From Sindora glabra (taxonomy: Eukaryota; Streptophyta; Magnoliopsida; Fabales; Fabaceae), in assembly GCA_020226215.1 (NCBI GenBank), contig CM035235.1, positions 2,183,151 to 2,247,150 of the forward strand: a stretch of DNA of 64,000 nt, read 5' to 3'. Each line of letters opens with the position of its first letter. Within the stretch, counting starts at the first letter, position 1. Positions 37,241 through 50,373 of the stretch are shown here, piece after piece. The position numbers were made by a program, and so were the translations under genes. The notes beneath the pieces were generated by a model, which did no database searches, had not been told where the DNA came from, and saw nothing but the letters and a program-made list of their open reading frames with translations.

Positions 37241-38371
37241 CTGAGAAGAATACCAAAAAAAAAAAAAACCCAGACACATGTAATTCAGTTGGAATTTGTA
37301 AGCACCCAGTTCTACAAGAATCCAAACCTAAAAGAACAAAGCAGCAGATATATGCTATATAGAAGGAAAGTTACGTGTAATAATACTCCCATTAAAACCT
37401 GAATTGATTCAATTCCAAATATGCCATGGAGGTTATGCCATTATTCTTCAAAATAAAAGGCGTATCATTTTATAAAACCAAAAAACTTGTTATATATGTT
37501 ATAAGTAATGGCATTCAAAGGTTTAGGTCAGACAAACAAGAGAAATAGGATCTGTGATTAGAAAGATTTTGTGAGTTAAAATTTGTTTCCATTTGAATTT
37601 TCAACATCAATTTTGACTATGTTGAGTCTGTACTAGGTATGCATGGACTCAAAGGACAGTAATTTGAACTAGCCTTCATGTATAGCTATTTTGTTCACCT
37701 GAGTTGTACAGGGTTAAAAAAGCACATGGCAGACAGGTTATCTGCAGATTATGATAATTTATATTACAGTACTTATGCAAAAGGAATTCGTTGTATATTA
37801 AATGTCATACAAATTTATTTGCCACACTTGCTTACCAGCTTCGAAGAAAGTCATTTCACTAAATATAAACCGAAATGTAATGATAATCAATGCATCCTTC
37901 GTCAGATTGATCTGAAACCAAACTATCTATGAAAAATCTCCCGCCTATTACTCAAATTGAAACATTTCGAGAGATATTTTTCTAACCATTCAATTTCATA
38001 TTTGATATTCCTCATTTTCTCCATTATCAAACAACAAGTTCATACTACCATTGGCTACATAGAAAGGAATGAAAATAGAATTAATCATGAAACTTCAAGC
38101 AGGAGGAATTCGTCAAAACATCATAGCAATGGAGCATAAAATTGTAATATATGGGTTCGGTCGTCCCGAGCTAAGTATTCAGCTCTAAAGTACAATCCAG
38201 AAATCAATCACACATACAAGAACCCTGATAAAGGTCGGTTGACAAATATCAGTGACGAAAATCTTCAAAGGAAATGACGACGCTCGAGAGAAACTAGATC
38301 GTACTGGGGACAAGTGGAGATCAACTAGGTTTCATAGAGTGAGAGCGCTGAGAACAAAAAAGAGAGAGCAC

Positions 38372-38560
38372 CTGAGGAAAAGATCAGAGATGATGGAGAG
38401 AAAGCCAAGGGTCTGAGTCAAAGAGCGGGTTCGGGTTCGGGTCCGGGAGCCCAAAGTGCAGAGAGAGCGACAGACAGAGAATTGGCGAAAAATGTAATGG
38501 CTTTGGGACAAAATCAGTGAGTTTGTGTGCAGCCAAGCTGACAGCAAACGGTGATTTGCC
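38372..38560 (-). other. NOT2 noncoding first exon (probable)
   Basis: This is a CT-rich, ATG-free leader, as is common in plant 5' UTRs, ending at the donor CCTCAG|GTGCTC (exon end 38372). It contains a small tandem CCCGAA repeat. The 5' limit is estimated from the drop in GC content above about 38565. The intron to the next exon is about 1.13 kb (38371-37241). An open frame across this region (38562-38332) begins with GTG, not ATG, and is not proposed as coding. Confidence 0.5.
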
Positions 38561-38598
38561 ACCTCGGACCCATTAATTTTCTGAGAAAATGAACGAAA

Positions 38599-38604
38599 TG
38601 GGCT
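38599..38604. promoter_or_regulatory. TGGGCT (site II-type) box upstream of NOT2
   Basis: A single TGGGCY element lies about 40 bp upstream of the presumed NOT2 leader. One box alone is weak evidence. No TATA box is obvious within 60 bp. Confidence 0.3.
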
Positions 38605-39589
38605 ATCATGCTTTTTCCACTTTTGAAATTATTCAACCATTTATTGTGTTAAAAAATTGATATAATAAGTTATAGATTGTACGTCAGAGAAAAAGATAAT
38701 AGTTTGTACGTTATATACTTTGATTAAGTTCGAACAATTTAAGAGTTATGACATTTATATTAAAATTTGATTTTTTATCAATTATATCTTAGCTATTTAA
38801 ATTTAATTAAAGTATATTTTTATTATAAAATATTTAGAACATCTCATATTAGTATATTTGAAAACCCTTATAATTTAAAAACTTACTCTAACTTTCTTTG
38901 AAATTTAAAATAACACTACACATTTAAATTTAAATTTAAACTTTGATTAAAAAAAAGATAATAGATTCGAATTAAACATTAAACAATATATAATAGTTTA
39001 AATGTTTTGACATTGCAGATATACTTTAATTAAATTCAAATAGTTAAAAAGTTATGATACTTTATATCAAAATTTATTTTTTTTTATCAATCATATTTTA
39101 ACTATTTGAACTTAATTAAAATATATTTTTATCATAAAATATTTAGAACATCTTAAATTATCTTTTCTTACCCTTTTTATTAAAAATTTAAATTTGAATG
39201 TATGTGTAGCAATTTTTTAAGTTTTAAGAGAAATTTAAGCATGTTTTGTCATTAGAAATGAGGTTTATGTAATTTCAATAAAATTAAAAAATAATATATT
39301 TTTTCTTTATATTATTGTTATGCTTGTAAGAATTAAAATATTTTACGTAAAAGTAAGTAATTAATTAAAATAAAGGTATAAGTAAATATTACTGTAAAAA
39401 CAATTTAAAAGAGAGCTAAGTAAGAGTAGTTAAAGAAATGTGACTAAAGATTATAATTTCCAATTTGCCCTTAGAACTAAGTCCCCATATTTTCCCTAAA
39501 ACCTACCTCAAACCTTTTGATTTCTCCAAACCATTTACCTCCCCATATCTCTTTTCCCGTAAAGCAAACCTTCAATCCTTCTTCTCATC
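38605..39589. other. AT-rich DNA with a local direct repeat
   Basis: Two similar segments, around 38740-38850 and 39020-39150, share AATTTAAGAGTTATGACATT-like text, TTTTTATCAATCATATTTTA and TATCATAAAATATTTAGAAC. This is an old local duplication about 285 bp apart. No gene is seen. Confidence 0.5.
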
Positions 39590-40010
39590 CTTAGGCCTGT
39601 CAAATGAGTTAACTCATAAGAATATGGGCTAATCCATGACAAATTAGGTCCATGAAAAGTCGATTGTGTTCAAAATGGGTTCAATTTTAGGTGGTCCAAA
39701 CCTGCTAAACTCGCAATGAATACGAGCTAGTCTGTAAGATTTAATTGAAAGTCTATGGACTTCACGAATACGAGCTAGTCCATTATGGACCAAGTCCATT
39801 ACAAGTTAGTTTGTAATATCTACGTTAAAAAATAGGCTCAATTTTTAAAGCATATATCCATAAAAATAGATTACAAGTTACAAGCTGATCTGTGAATTAC
39901 GACCTGACTCATAATACTTGCATTAAAAAATGGATTCAATTTTTAAAGTTCATATCTATAAAAACGAGTCATTATGGGCCGATCTGTAGGTCATGACCCA
40001 TTTTTATAAT
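39590..40010. mobile_element. Non-autonomous element with repeated ACGAGCTAGTCC / GGTCATGACCCA-type motifs (candidate)
   Basis: The region carries many short related motifs in both orientations: GAATACGAGCTAGTC twice (about 39718 and 39765), TTCAATTTTTAAAG twice, CTCATAAGAATATGGGCTAA near the left and GGTCATGACCCATT near the right end. Dense subterminal motifs of this kind are typical of hAT-like non-autonomous elements. Boundaries are not resolved. Confidence 0.4.
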
Positions 40011-40780
40011 TATACTCATCTTTTTACCTTCTCAAGGCAAGGTAAAGATTATTATACCTATAATACTTTTTCTTTATTTCTTATTTTGCTCATTGGATGG
40101 TTTGAGTTTAGAATAAAAGGAAGATTTGATGCCTTAAGCTCACACCTATATTCTATTTATCTTATACAATTATGCTTTTATTAAGAAAAAAATGTAGCTT
40201 TCAAGAACTCTTTATGGAATAATAAAATGTATTCATTTATGCATAATTATTCTATCTATTCCCAAGACTTACTTTACCACTAAAGTTCTCAAACAAACTC
40301 GCTTTCAATCCATTTGATAGCAGCTAATTACCTAAGGGAAAAAAATTTCTAAGGAAAAGAAAACAACAAAAGAAAGAATAAATATACTATCATACCAATA
40401 AAAGTGAGTTAGAGAATTATTGAAATATATTTAAGCCATAATACAAAGATTTAATTGGATTTTAAGAGGAACTTTTAAATATATATCTAAGAAAATGGGT
40501 ACACTCTCATACCTTAGCTAAGGAAGGGTGCAATTTCCAATGAATTTATATATCTATTAATGAATCAAATTCACACATATCTTCAAGTTCCAAATAAGGC
40601 CTCTTTAAGCATTTAACATAATTCATAAACAACCATATTATGATATTATATACAAATAAAGAAAGCATGTTAATCTTATTGTGACTCTTATCTATCTTTA
40701 TTCCTTATAAGCTCATCCTTATCCTTCCAAGTCAATTTTATCCCTCACAAATAAATGTTCGAATATCACATCACCCTATA
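40011..40780. other. AT-rich intergenic DNA
   Basis: The 63-codon ORF at 39993-40184 is F/Y/L-rich and has no recognisable relatives. Nothing else can be supported. Confidence 0.4.
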
Positions 40781-43700
40781 TGTAACACTTCGAAATAATA
40801 TTTAAATTTTTATTATTTTAAATGCTCTAAAATATTTATTTTAATTAATAAAAATAATTAAATTATATTTATAATGTTAAGGTAAGATACAAATGCTTTA
40901 AATTTTAAGAAATAAATATTATTATGATTCTATTTAATAAAAAAATTGTCAGAATAGTTGTATATATAATTACTAATTAGAAAATAAAGAAGTTGAAAGT
41001 GAAGAATTTATAAAATATATGTGTTATTTATGGTGGATGACTTTTATTCACGAATTTGTAAATTGTTAAGGATATTTTAGAAATTTGAAGTGTGATGAAT
41101 TTCGAGTATATATATATATGATTATGTATTGAGATATCTAAGTTAGAATTTTAAATTTAATTAGAATGAGAAGGTTTTATAAAATATGAAATTTTAAAAT
41201 GAAAATAACTAGTTAACATTGAATTAAACAGAGATGGAAGGATGGGATCTAATGGAATTTGAATTTACGGTGCATTGAGAAGCACCAAATCAAAGTCCTT
41301 AACTCTTTTTCCCCTATCTTTCTTCCTTCTTAACCATTCCTATTCTCTTTCCCTTCTTTTCTCCTTTCTTTTTCTTTTCTCCATTTCTCCTTTCTCTTTC
41401 TTTATCTAACTTCCCCAGGCCATTGTGCAATTGTTGTTCATTATGCTGCCCTCACACATATCATTTACTACTAACAACAATGTAGATGTAGCAAAGGTAG
41501 CTACTAATCATGGTGAAACCCACAAGTAAAGCAGGGGTTCCAACCCCTTACTCTCACTAAAGTTTTAGTGTTTTCTTACTATCATCAAGCTCTGACTAAC
41601 CATTTTAAACAAAGATAAGTTGATCTAAGCTATTAAACTTTAGCATTTTGATTTGATCCTTGATTTAGGAAACTCCATTTATGTAAATTTTAAGATAGTT
41701 GATAATAACTTTAAAAAATAAGAAATTTGCACTATAGAGTGTTAGGATAATATGACTAAAGTCTCTTTAGAGTATTATAACTTAATATCTTAGAAAACTC
41801 ATACTTGATTTAAGAAAACTTATTTTTATGTGTATTTGAAATATATGATAATGCTTTTGAAAAATAACAAGTTTCATGCTATAGGGTGATCAAATGATAT
41901 AATTGAAATCTTTTTATATCATCAACCTTAATATTTTTGGATAATCTAAACTTAAGCTAAGGAAAATGTCTTTTTATACATATTTTGAGAAAGTTGATAA
42001 TAACTTGAAAATATAAGAATATTATACCATAGACTATTAAAATGACATCTTTAGAACATGCATAGATTATTAAGTTTTAATATTTATACTTAAATGGTTT
42101 TAATCTAAGAAAAAGTTCCTAAAATGTGAAAATTGATTTCTTTAAAATGGTGTTGAAAATATTAAGAACTAAGTATATAGTTTTATGATATAATAAGATT
42201 TAGATCTTCTTAAAGTCTAAAGCTCTTATATTTTTATTATTTTGCACTTGATTTGGAAAAATCCCTATTTATGAAAATTTTTTATTTCTAAATGATAATT
42301 TGAAAAATATAAGAGAGTGATGATGTAGAATGATAGAGTATAATGAATAGAATCTTTTTATAGCATTAAATTTTAATATTTTCACTTCTATGGTCATGAT
42401 TCAAAAATCCCTATATTATGACATATTTTAATTTTAAAAGTTAATATTAGAAAATATAAGTAGCTGATAATTTAGAATATTTGTATATCATGAAATGAAT
42501 TTAAAATTATGTGATTTAGGAAGGAAATAAGTAGTATCCATGTATTTATAATTTATCTTTATAAAAATTGCAAGTAGAAAGATAACAAAAGGCTGAACTT
42601 GAGAACTTTAGGACTTCTTAAAAATCATATGCAGTACCAGGTGAGGATATATCCTACTTTAAATTAATATTTTTCTAAAAAGATCAATCAAATGTTACAT
42701 TTCACATTTCTATTTATTAATTTTATTGATTAACTTTGCCTTCATGTATAATGTCTTGGAAATGTAATTATATGTTTTTAAGGAATACTTGTGAGTAGAA
42801 AGCTAAATTTTGATATGTACAATTATGTACTTCATGATGACATTAAGTTAAGTAATTGAGTACTCTGGCATATATATTTCTTTAAGGATTATTATTGGTA
42901 TTACCTTATGGCTATCCAAGAAAGGCGTGGAATGGCCAATCTAAAATGTTTCATATTTTTATGATGTATATAATTAAGGAATCTTTATTACTATGCAAGA
43001 GAGCATGTGGAATTGTAATATATTGTTGCATATTCTAATATTAATTCATGAGGATAAATTAACTTTCTCTTCATATTGAAATTAAATTGTAGTTGTGCTA
43101 TGTAGAACAGGTACTTTAGTGTATGAGATTGCATTGTAAATTACACCAGTGGCATTGAAATTATAAAATATAATAAGGGTAGTAATATGAATATTAGATG
43201 GAAAATTCCTAATAAAAAAATAGGTAAGATATAAGATTAATCCGAGAAAAATAAGGATAGAAGGCTTGTGGAAGGTATAAGGTATTAATTCAAAAGTCAA
43301 AAGATAAATGGATGTGTACTTATTATAAGCCATTATATATTGTAATGTGACATTGAAATCAACTTATCTTTAAATACTTCCTTTAGTTGTAATTGTAATG
43401 ACTTTGTTATGATTGAGCCTTATTGGCTATTTGGAAACTTGATGATTCCCCCAAATAGGTTGCATGTGAAATTATAATTGTGTTGTTTAAGACTATAATG
43501 AATTACAATGCAAAATGGCAAATTTGAGCTGTATGCAAGTAAATATGTCAACCTAAGAATTGGCATCGTATGTTACAAAATCTAGGAATTGGATTTGTAG
43601 TTATTTTTATTTTTAATACTTAACTAGCATTTGATTATTTATATAATTGATTTTAAGCATGGTTATAGTAAATATATGCTCACTAAGTTTTCATAATTTA

Positions 43701-44120
43701 TTCTTTTTATTTTTATTTTTTTAGATAGAAATGAATGCACTAAATCTTCGATACATCTATGGAAAATCAAAAACTACGTTGTTAAGGAATTGATAGCTAG
43801 GTTAGGAGATTAGGTTGTGTATGTAAATAAATGTGAAGGAATGTATATTCTATATGCACTTTATGTTCTATTGAATTTATAAGCATTACAAGATGTATGA
43901 TCTAAGGTGTGCAACTCTTAGGAAATGTTTGAAAATAGAAGAGACTTTATTCATTTTTCTATAAAATCTATCATGAATTTTGAGTCACTAAGGAAATAAA
44001 ATGATTTTCATTAGGTAAAATTAATATAATCAATGTTGAGGCTATTGAAAACTAGGTAGTAAAACATTTCAATTTCATCATTACATATCTTATAATAATT
44101 ATAAATAATATCATGTAACA
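40781..44120 (+). mobile_element. Probable long LTR of a Gypsy-type element (5' LTR or solo LTR)
   Basis: The segment starts with TGTAACACTTCGAAATAATA, close to the TGTAACACCCCG start of many plant Gypsy-type LTRs. It ends with ATGTAACA at 44120, followed by TTTGGTTTTCAAGTCC, which resembles a decayed tRNA-Met primer-binding site (usual core TTTGGTATCAGAGC). Near the 3' end, the phrase TATATGCTCACTAAGTTTTC followed by a T-rich stretch and TTTAGATAG is also typical of these LTRs. A pyrimidine-rich tract lies at 41310-41410. No second LTR is visible, so this is a solo or orphaned LTR of about 3.3 kb. A flanking 5-bp duplication could not be confirmed. Confidence 0.4.
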
Positions 44121-44164
44121 TTTGGTTTTCAAGTCCCTTTCTTATATCATAACATTTGAAATTC

Positions 44165-44480
44165 AAAGAAGGTAGTCAATTATATAATTAGCTATACAAG
44201 CCAAGAAATGGAGTAAGGTTAACTATAAGGTTAGAATCTTAGTGCTAGGTAGTTAACTACGAGCCCTTTGTATATAGGTTATAGTTAATTATGTAGTTAA
44301 CTAAAGGCTTCTAGATCAAGGTCTAATTTGATGGTCAACTCCATACTTGACTATAGTTATCCATAGGACAGGCTTTTCAGCTATAGTTAACTATATATTA
44401 ACTACAGGCCTTTCAAGATCAATTTTATAATGTATAATCCATTATGTAGTTATACACTATGTAATCAACTATGGTTTTCT
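44165..44480 (+). repeat. Degenerate tandem repeat (GTTAACTA / GGCCTTTCAAGATCA motif)
   Basis: Motifs such as TATAGTTAACTATATATTAA, GTAGTTAACTA and AGGCTTCTAGATCAAGG or AGGCCTTTCAAGATCA recur about every 70-90 bp over some 300 bp. The repeat lies just inside the internal side of the probable Gypsy LTR and may be part of that element's internal region. Confidence 0.5.
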
Positions 44481-44591
44481 AAAAAGCATTTATCATGCCA
44501 TTATCAATTACTATATGTTTTTTTTGGAAAATTTTCATCTTAAAAACCTTATTCATCCTCCATTAATGCCAACCTAACTCACTTATTAAGT

Positions 44592-44657
44592 CACACTTCC
44601 TACTAAATCATTAATACACTCATACACACTTCCTACTAAATCATTAATACACTCATG
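44592..44657 (+). repeat. 33-bp tandem duplication
   Basis: Two directly adjacent 33-bp units (44592-44624 and 44625-44657), each starting CACACTTCCTACTAAATCA, differ at one position. Confidence 0.95.
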
Positions 44658-45884
44658 CCTCACCTTATTTATGTCATTCTCACCATCAAGCACAAATTAA
44701 ACAATACAAATCCACTCACTTTCCATGCAATCATAAAATACCTAAAACTCAAACAAGCAAATGCAACTAAATCTTTAAATTAGAGCTAGAATGCAACTCA
44801 TCTAGTATGGTGGAGATGACAAAATGATGGATTTGATGTCCCTTAGCTATAGTCATTCAAATTCCAATGATTTTATATTAGCATTCAAAATCTTTCTTGA
44901 ACCAAACCTTTTAATTTAACCAAATATCTAGAAAGAGATAGGGAAGAACTTAATGAATGTTAGCATTTAAGAAATCTCACCTTAATTTTAGGAAAACTTA
45001 ATGAAATTTACCCTTTAATTAAAGACAAGGATAGAAAAAAGGAAGAGGATAGGAGTGAATAAGTATATTTTGGTTAGGAAAAATAAAGAGAGAGACTGAT
45101 GTTAGGATTAAAGTAGGGTTAATATCCTTGTGTATTTTCAAAAAAATACCTTAAATATTCTCTATACTCTTATATTCACCTCTGAATACTTATAACCTTT
45201 GAATATTTCATTTTTATATATTCCTTCACAACCAATTTATATAAAAAACTTACTTGAAATTCATTAATATAATAAATTCTCTTATTCCTAATGTCCTATC
45301 CATATTTTCTCATCATGGTTTTTCTACTCCTCATAAAATTCTATTTTAATTGATATCATTATATTTAATTAATTATTTCGATCTTGAAATAAATTTTAAA
45401 ATTCTAGATAAGGCATAACATTAGACTTATCCTTTATGTTTAAAATTACAAATTCTCAAATTGAGATACCTTTACCTGTCATAATAAGGATAAAACCTTT
45501 CAAGTTTTCTCTTAATAGTCTTAGGTAGCAATTAGATATTTTATTTGTAAATAGATATATTTCCTAGGCCTTGGATAATAGCAATTGTTAGTTTAGGAAG
45601 AAATTCTTTTATTTATTAAGATTAGTTAGCTCAACTTATTCTTAAACATTATAGGGAATATAAGTAGACCAAACTTTTCTTGCTTGCAAGAATTAATTCA
45701 GTGAAAGCTATAATCTCATTTGTCAAAGTTAACTTTATTCCAATTATCTCTACTACTTTATTTATATGCATGTTAAGTATGAATTAGTTAAGTTGGTGGA
45801 AACCAATAGAGTGGATTCCACAGTAAATAAGGCTAGGTTGGGTCATGACAATTTCTTAAGAAATGATCATTTCATCAGATATTA
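44658..45884. other. AT-rich intergenic DNA
   Basis: No gene, RNA or clear repeat boundary can be supported. It may include further decayed internal sequence of the LTR element to the left. Confidence 0.4.
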
Positions 45885-46452
45885 GATTCCTTAATTTATG
45901 GTAAAAGTGATGGAATAAGACATTCTATTATTTACAGAATGACCTTTTTACACTTTTAGTTTTCATATTTTTCGTCATTATCCTTTGTTTATATATAATA
46001 AGAAATACTAATTTTTGAATATTTTGCCATTAAAATATTTTAATAATTAGATATTTAATAATAAAACTTAAAAGAGAAATTTTTGTATTCTTTACAAAAA
46101 AATTTAATAAATTAGAATTGTTATACTTTAATTATAGGAAAAAAATTCTTAATTATACTTTTATAATAAAATTTAAATTGTGATAACTTTTTATTATTGA
46201 TCATATCATAAATTTTAATAGCATTAAATTATTTAATAAAATATTTATTATTTTGTGATAAGAATATTATTATCATTAATTACAATTTCTCCATTCTATT
46301 CCTATATTATTTTGTTTTACTTGACATAATAATGAAATTAAATGCTAATTTCATTTCTTACTATATCAAATATAATTATGCAATGCTAATTTTATTTAAT
46401 ATTTATTCTTATTTTTATTTGATTTTATTCCATCATACTAAACACAATATAA
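45885..46452 (+). mobile_element. MITE family B, copy 1
   Basis: This segment is alignable with the element at 56099-56749. Shared ordered landmarks are CATTCTATTATTTACAGAAT (left), CAAAAAAATTTAATAAATTA (middle) and ATATCAAATATAATTATGCA (right), followed by a terminal ATTCCATCATACTAAACACA. The left end is frayed. AT-rich with no coding capacity. Confidence 0.5.
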
Positions 46453-46815
46453 ATATATATGAAGACTTTTGAAGGATGAAGTTTATCAGAAAATTTGTTG
46501 GTAATTGGAAATTAGAGAAAAATATAAATAGTCATATTTTATTTCAACCAAAACAAAATTTGTTAACAATTAATTTGTGATGAAAATATTTGTTAAAAAA
46601 TTACCACAAAGTTTTAAAAAATTACCATTTTCAGTATAGACTTTTTCATGAGACTAAGCTTATTGAAATTTTTGAAAACAAAAATTGTCTAAAGTTTAGA
46701 AGGATAAAGCTTAGATAAAATTTCTTAAATGTTTGTCATAGGGTTCTCTAACTATATTATGATATATATAATTATTCTATTTAATTACTATTATTATAAA
46801 TAATAATTTGATAAT

Positions 46816-47352
46816 TATGATAAGAAAAAATTATGTTTTAGCCATTTATAGTTTTGCTTTTTTTTAATTTAACCTACCTATGATTTTAAATATTGTAAAT
46901 CATTCATATGTGCTTTTAATTATTAACATTTTATCCATCTAAATTATTTTTTATTCAAAATTTAACTAAAAACTTATGTATATTGTACATGATCTTTATT
47001 CTCCCAATGTTATCTCAATTTGGTGCCCATTCAAAATTAATTTACCCTTAAAAAATTTGATTTGACACCTTCAACAATTATAGACTAAATTATAGAAGAT
47101 AAATTTTTAACAAGATTAAAGTTTTTTTTAGGTAATTTAGCTTCAAATGAGTGTCAATTTAAGAAAGTAAAAATTAAATGCAATGCATGTGAGTTTTTTT
47201 GCTAAATTTTGGATGAAAAATAATTTAGGTGAGTAAATTATTAATAATTAAAAGTACATATAGGTGACTTCCAACATTTAAACCAATAAGTGAATTAAGT
47301 AAAAAATGATGAAACCAATGTAGTGGGTATAGTGTAATTTTTTCTTATGATA
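46816..47352. mobile_element. MITE with long terminal inverted repeats
   Basis: The left end reads TATGATAAGAAAAAATTATG. The reverse complement of the right end reads TATCATAAGAAAAAATTACA. The arms stay related inward: GTGCTTTTAATTATTAACAT against GTACTTTTAATTATTAATAA, and CTAAATTATTTTTTATTCAA against CTAAATTATTTTTCATCCAA. The arms are about 200 bp each and diverged. The element is 537 bp and noncoding. Confidence 0.65.
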
Positions 47353-49928
47353 ACTATCAATGTGTATAATAATTTCTTTAAATAAGATAATTAACACACA
47401 TATGATGACTTGTTAATCTTATAATATTATTAAATTATAACCCATGTGATGCACAAGCTACAATTTTATTTGAGTAAAAGTTATAATATAATGAATATTT
47501 CAATTAATAATTTTATATTAAAAACAATGTACAATCAAATATTTCTTGAGAAGAAAAATATAAAATTACATTTACATTAAATAGTTCATAAGTTTTGAAA
47601 TTCTTCTTTGAATACAATATTAATTATGACATTAGAATTATTGGTCACTTTGTTATGAATTAGCATGGTTGTAAATATTTTTATTAATTAACTAAGAGAT
47701 ATTATATGTAAATTAATTTAAAAATATTATTAATCTACTTATCATAATATATCCTTTCAAGCATCTATGGAATTGAGAAATAAAAATTGATGTTACACTT
47801 ATATGAAATTATAAATTTTGGTATACTTTTTTGAAAACCAAATTAATAGTAATATTTGAATTATCATTTACATTATTATACACCAATACCTTTAGTCATT
47901 CTTTACACACTACTTCCTCGAGATAATAACATATATATAGTTGATTATAATTAAATATAAGTTTTTCTTGAAAATCATTTCAATTTTAAATTGTAGATTT
48001 TATAAATTTAAAAATTATATTATTATCCATAGAATTAGAATTTTATGAAAATTAATTTTATTAAAATTAATTCTAATTTCTTTATCTTATTTGTTATTTT
48101 AGATAAGACTTTTTTATTATTTAAGTATATATTTAGAAAATAAAAAATGAAATTATTAACCTTTTTCAAATTTACTCCTGACATTTTAATAAATAATCAA
48201 TAAATTTACATATTAATCATTGATTGTTAATAAGGAATAAATTTGTAAATTAAAATTCTTTTCTCTTAAAATTATGGTTAATAATTGTCCTCTTTAATTC
48301 TTATATATTTACTTTAATGAAAAATAAAAATAAATAAGGAGCAAATAATTAGGAAATTTTCATATAAATATTTTATTTATGTTAAGTATCAAATAATTAT
48401 ATTAAAATAATTAAAATTGAATTTTTATATTATGTATCCTACTTGTAAAATTCATGAAAAATTTAACAAGAATGAATTTTAAAAGTTTTATCTAAGAAAA
48501 TATGGCCTAATTATTAATTAATATGTGTAAATTACTAATTGATCCAAAAGGAAAAAATTCTAACTTGACTATTTACATAGTTTAATTAACTAAATTTTTT
48601 TATAATTATCAATTTTAAGCCTAATTTTGTCAATTAAAATTTTTAGCTTTTAATTTAATCAAAATTATTAATATAAATCAAATGTGATTGACATTAGAAA
48701 AATTATAAAAATACAATGAATAAGGAAAAAATTATGGAGACTTCTTTAAAGAGAAAGAAAATGCATAAAAATTAGAAAATTTAATAAATTAGGAAATGAA
48801 ATTAGAAAAATTATGAAATATAATAAATGAGAGAAATAAATCAAGAATTTTTTTTAATTTAATATAAATTGTTGTATATAAATGAGAAATATAATTCTTT
48901 ACATTGATTGCATGAATATAATTCATTATGGTATAATATTTATTAAAAAGAAATTGATTGCATAGTATGACTTAACGTAATATAATATTTATTGAAAAAA
49001 ATGATAAATTGACATGGGAGAAATCATAAAAATAATATTTATCATAATAAAAAATATGAAATATCATAACTAATAATATATGATATAAGTATAGAAATTA
49101 TAAGAACACTATACTCCTTTTTTGTCACCCTATCCATCCACATTCATACATCAAAGACGTTCATATTTAAATTGAATTCAAATTCTTTTATTCAGATAGA
49201 AGTCATATCCATAAATTGCAGGTTTTAAGATTACCTATTTATCCTTAACCTAAAAAAATTCAATTATTATCACTCCATTTCTCATTTGACTATTCACCTT
49301 GATCAATTATGGTATAATTCTTGTTGCACTCCCCTTCAAAAGGAATTCAAAAGGAACCATATGATTTAGAACTTTAGCATTCACACAACAAAGAAATCTA
49401 TTTCATCGATAGCAGGTGTTAGATCCCATTGTTTTAGTGTAATCACCTTTCTGAGTGCATTCCATTATCTGCCCTCTCAAATGTGCTTTATGCATTTTTC
49501 TTAAAGCAATAGAGATTACCCAATGAATGTTGTCCATTCCAAATGCCAAGGATGATAACTACACTGTTTAACTAAAGTAAGCAGACTAACTCTTTCATAC
49601 ATGTTATTAAACTTGATTTAAAGGGAGATGGATATTTCTTTAAAGAAATTATTTTTTATGTTTCAAAATTTTGACTTCTTTGCAATTCCCCAACATGAAC
49701 AAGTCTAGCAATGTACACTTGTATCATTAATGGACAATAATATATAATAGAGGGAACACAATTTCTTACTTTGAACTTTGATTAAATAATAAAAATAGTA
49801 CATGAATTTTAAGAGTTTACATTTTACTTTCATAAACTTTAACAAAGCGACAAATATATGAACTATATAAACTTTATATACTTCTCTAAACTTTTAAAAG
49901 AGGTAAAATATTAGCTTTAAGTTGAATA
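47353..49928. other. AT-rich intergenic DNA
   Basis: No gene is supported. Near 47438 the text AACCCATGTGATGCACAAG is a degraded relative of the Helitron-type hairpin at about 7855. Its CTRR end cannot be recognised. Confidence 0.4.
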
Positions 49929-50357
49929 TGTTAAATAATTTATGGATTATATATAATTTATTAATAAAATAGGATTATTGTTAATTAAGCCTTATGTAAC
50001 TTAACTACTAGACAATTGGGTACTTAGCCCAATATTGACAATATGGGTATGGATCCCATAATGAATAGGATCCACAACCTATACTAGTTTATAAATAAAG
50101 AGTTCATATCTTACATCTCTGATGTCTAAAGTTTTAAGTGCTCCATCAAACTACCTAGTTATACAAATATAAAGATTATTGAGGTAGGTAATCTCCTATT
50201 TTATTTTGTGATACTAACATTGAGAGATGGATTTACACGACTTAGATATGGCATCCTTTACAATCATCTCTAAGTAATTGATTATAAAATTTCTCATGCC
50301 ATAATATAGAAATTAAGATCAAATAATATTTAACTATTGTTATTTTAATTTCCTTTT
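49929..50357 (+). repeat. Left LTR of the Copia-like element
   Basis: It begins TGTTAAATAATTTATGG and contains a TATA-like TTTATAAATAAAG (about 50090), followed by CTTACATCTCTGATGTCTA, as in the right copy. The 3' end is placed just before the primer-binding site and is approximate, because the right LTR is truncated and cannot confirm it. Confidence 0.6.
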
Positions 50358-50359
50358 AT

Positions 50360-50373
50360 TGGTATTAAAGCAT
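50360..50373 (+). promoter_or_regulatory. Primer-binding site (tRNA-Met type), decayed
   Basis: TGGTATTAAAGCAT differs at few positions from the common plant Copia site TGGTATCAGAGC. It lies 2-5 bases after the inferred LTR end. Confidence 0.5.

Noticed and set aside
38332..38562. 76-codon minus-strand frame over the NOT2 first exon
   Set aside because: It begins with GTG rather than ATG, lies in a CT-rich leader and is not in the NOT2 protein. Treated as 5' UTR.
44165..44480. Possible CRISPR-like array
   Set aside because: The repeats are degenerate and unevenly spaced, the spacers are not unique, and the genome is a plant. A decayed tandem repeat explains it.
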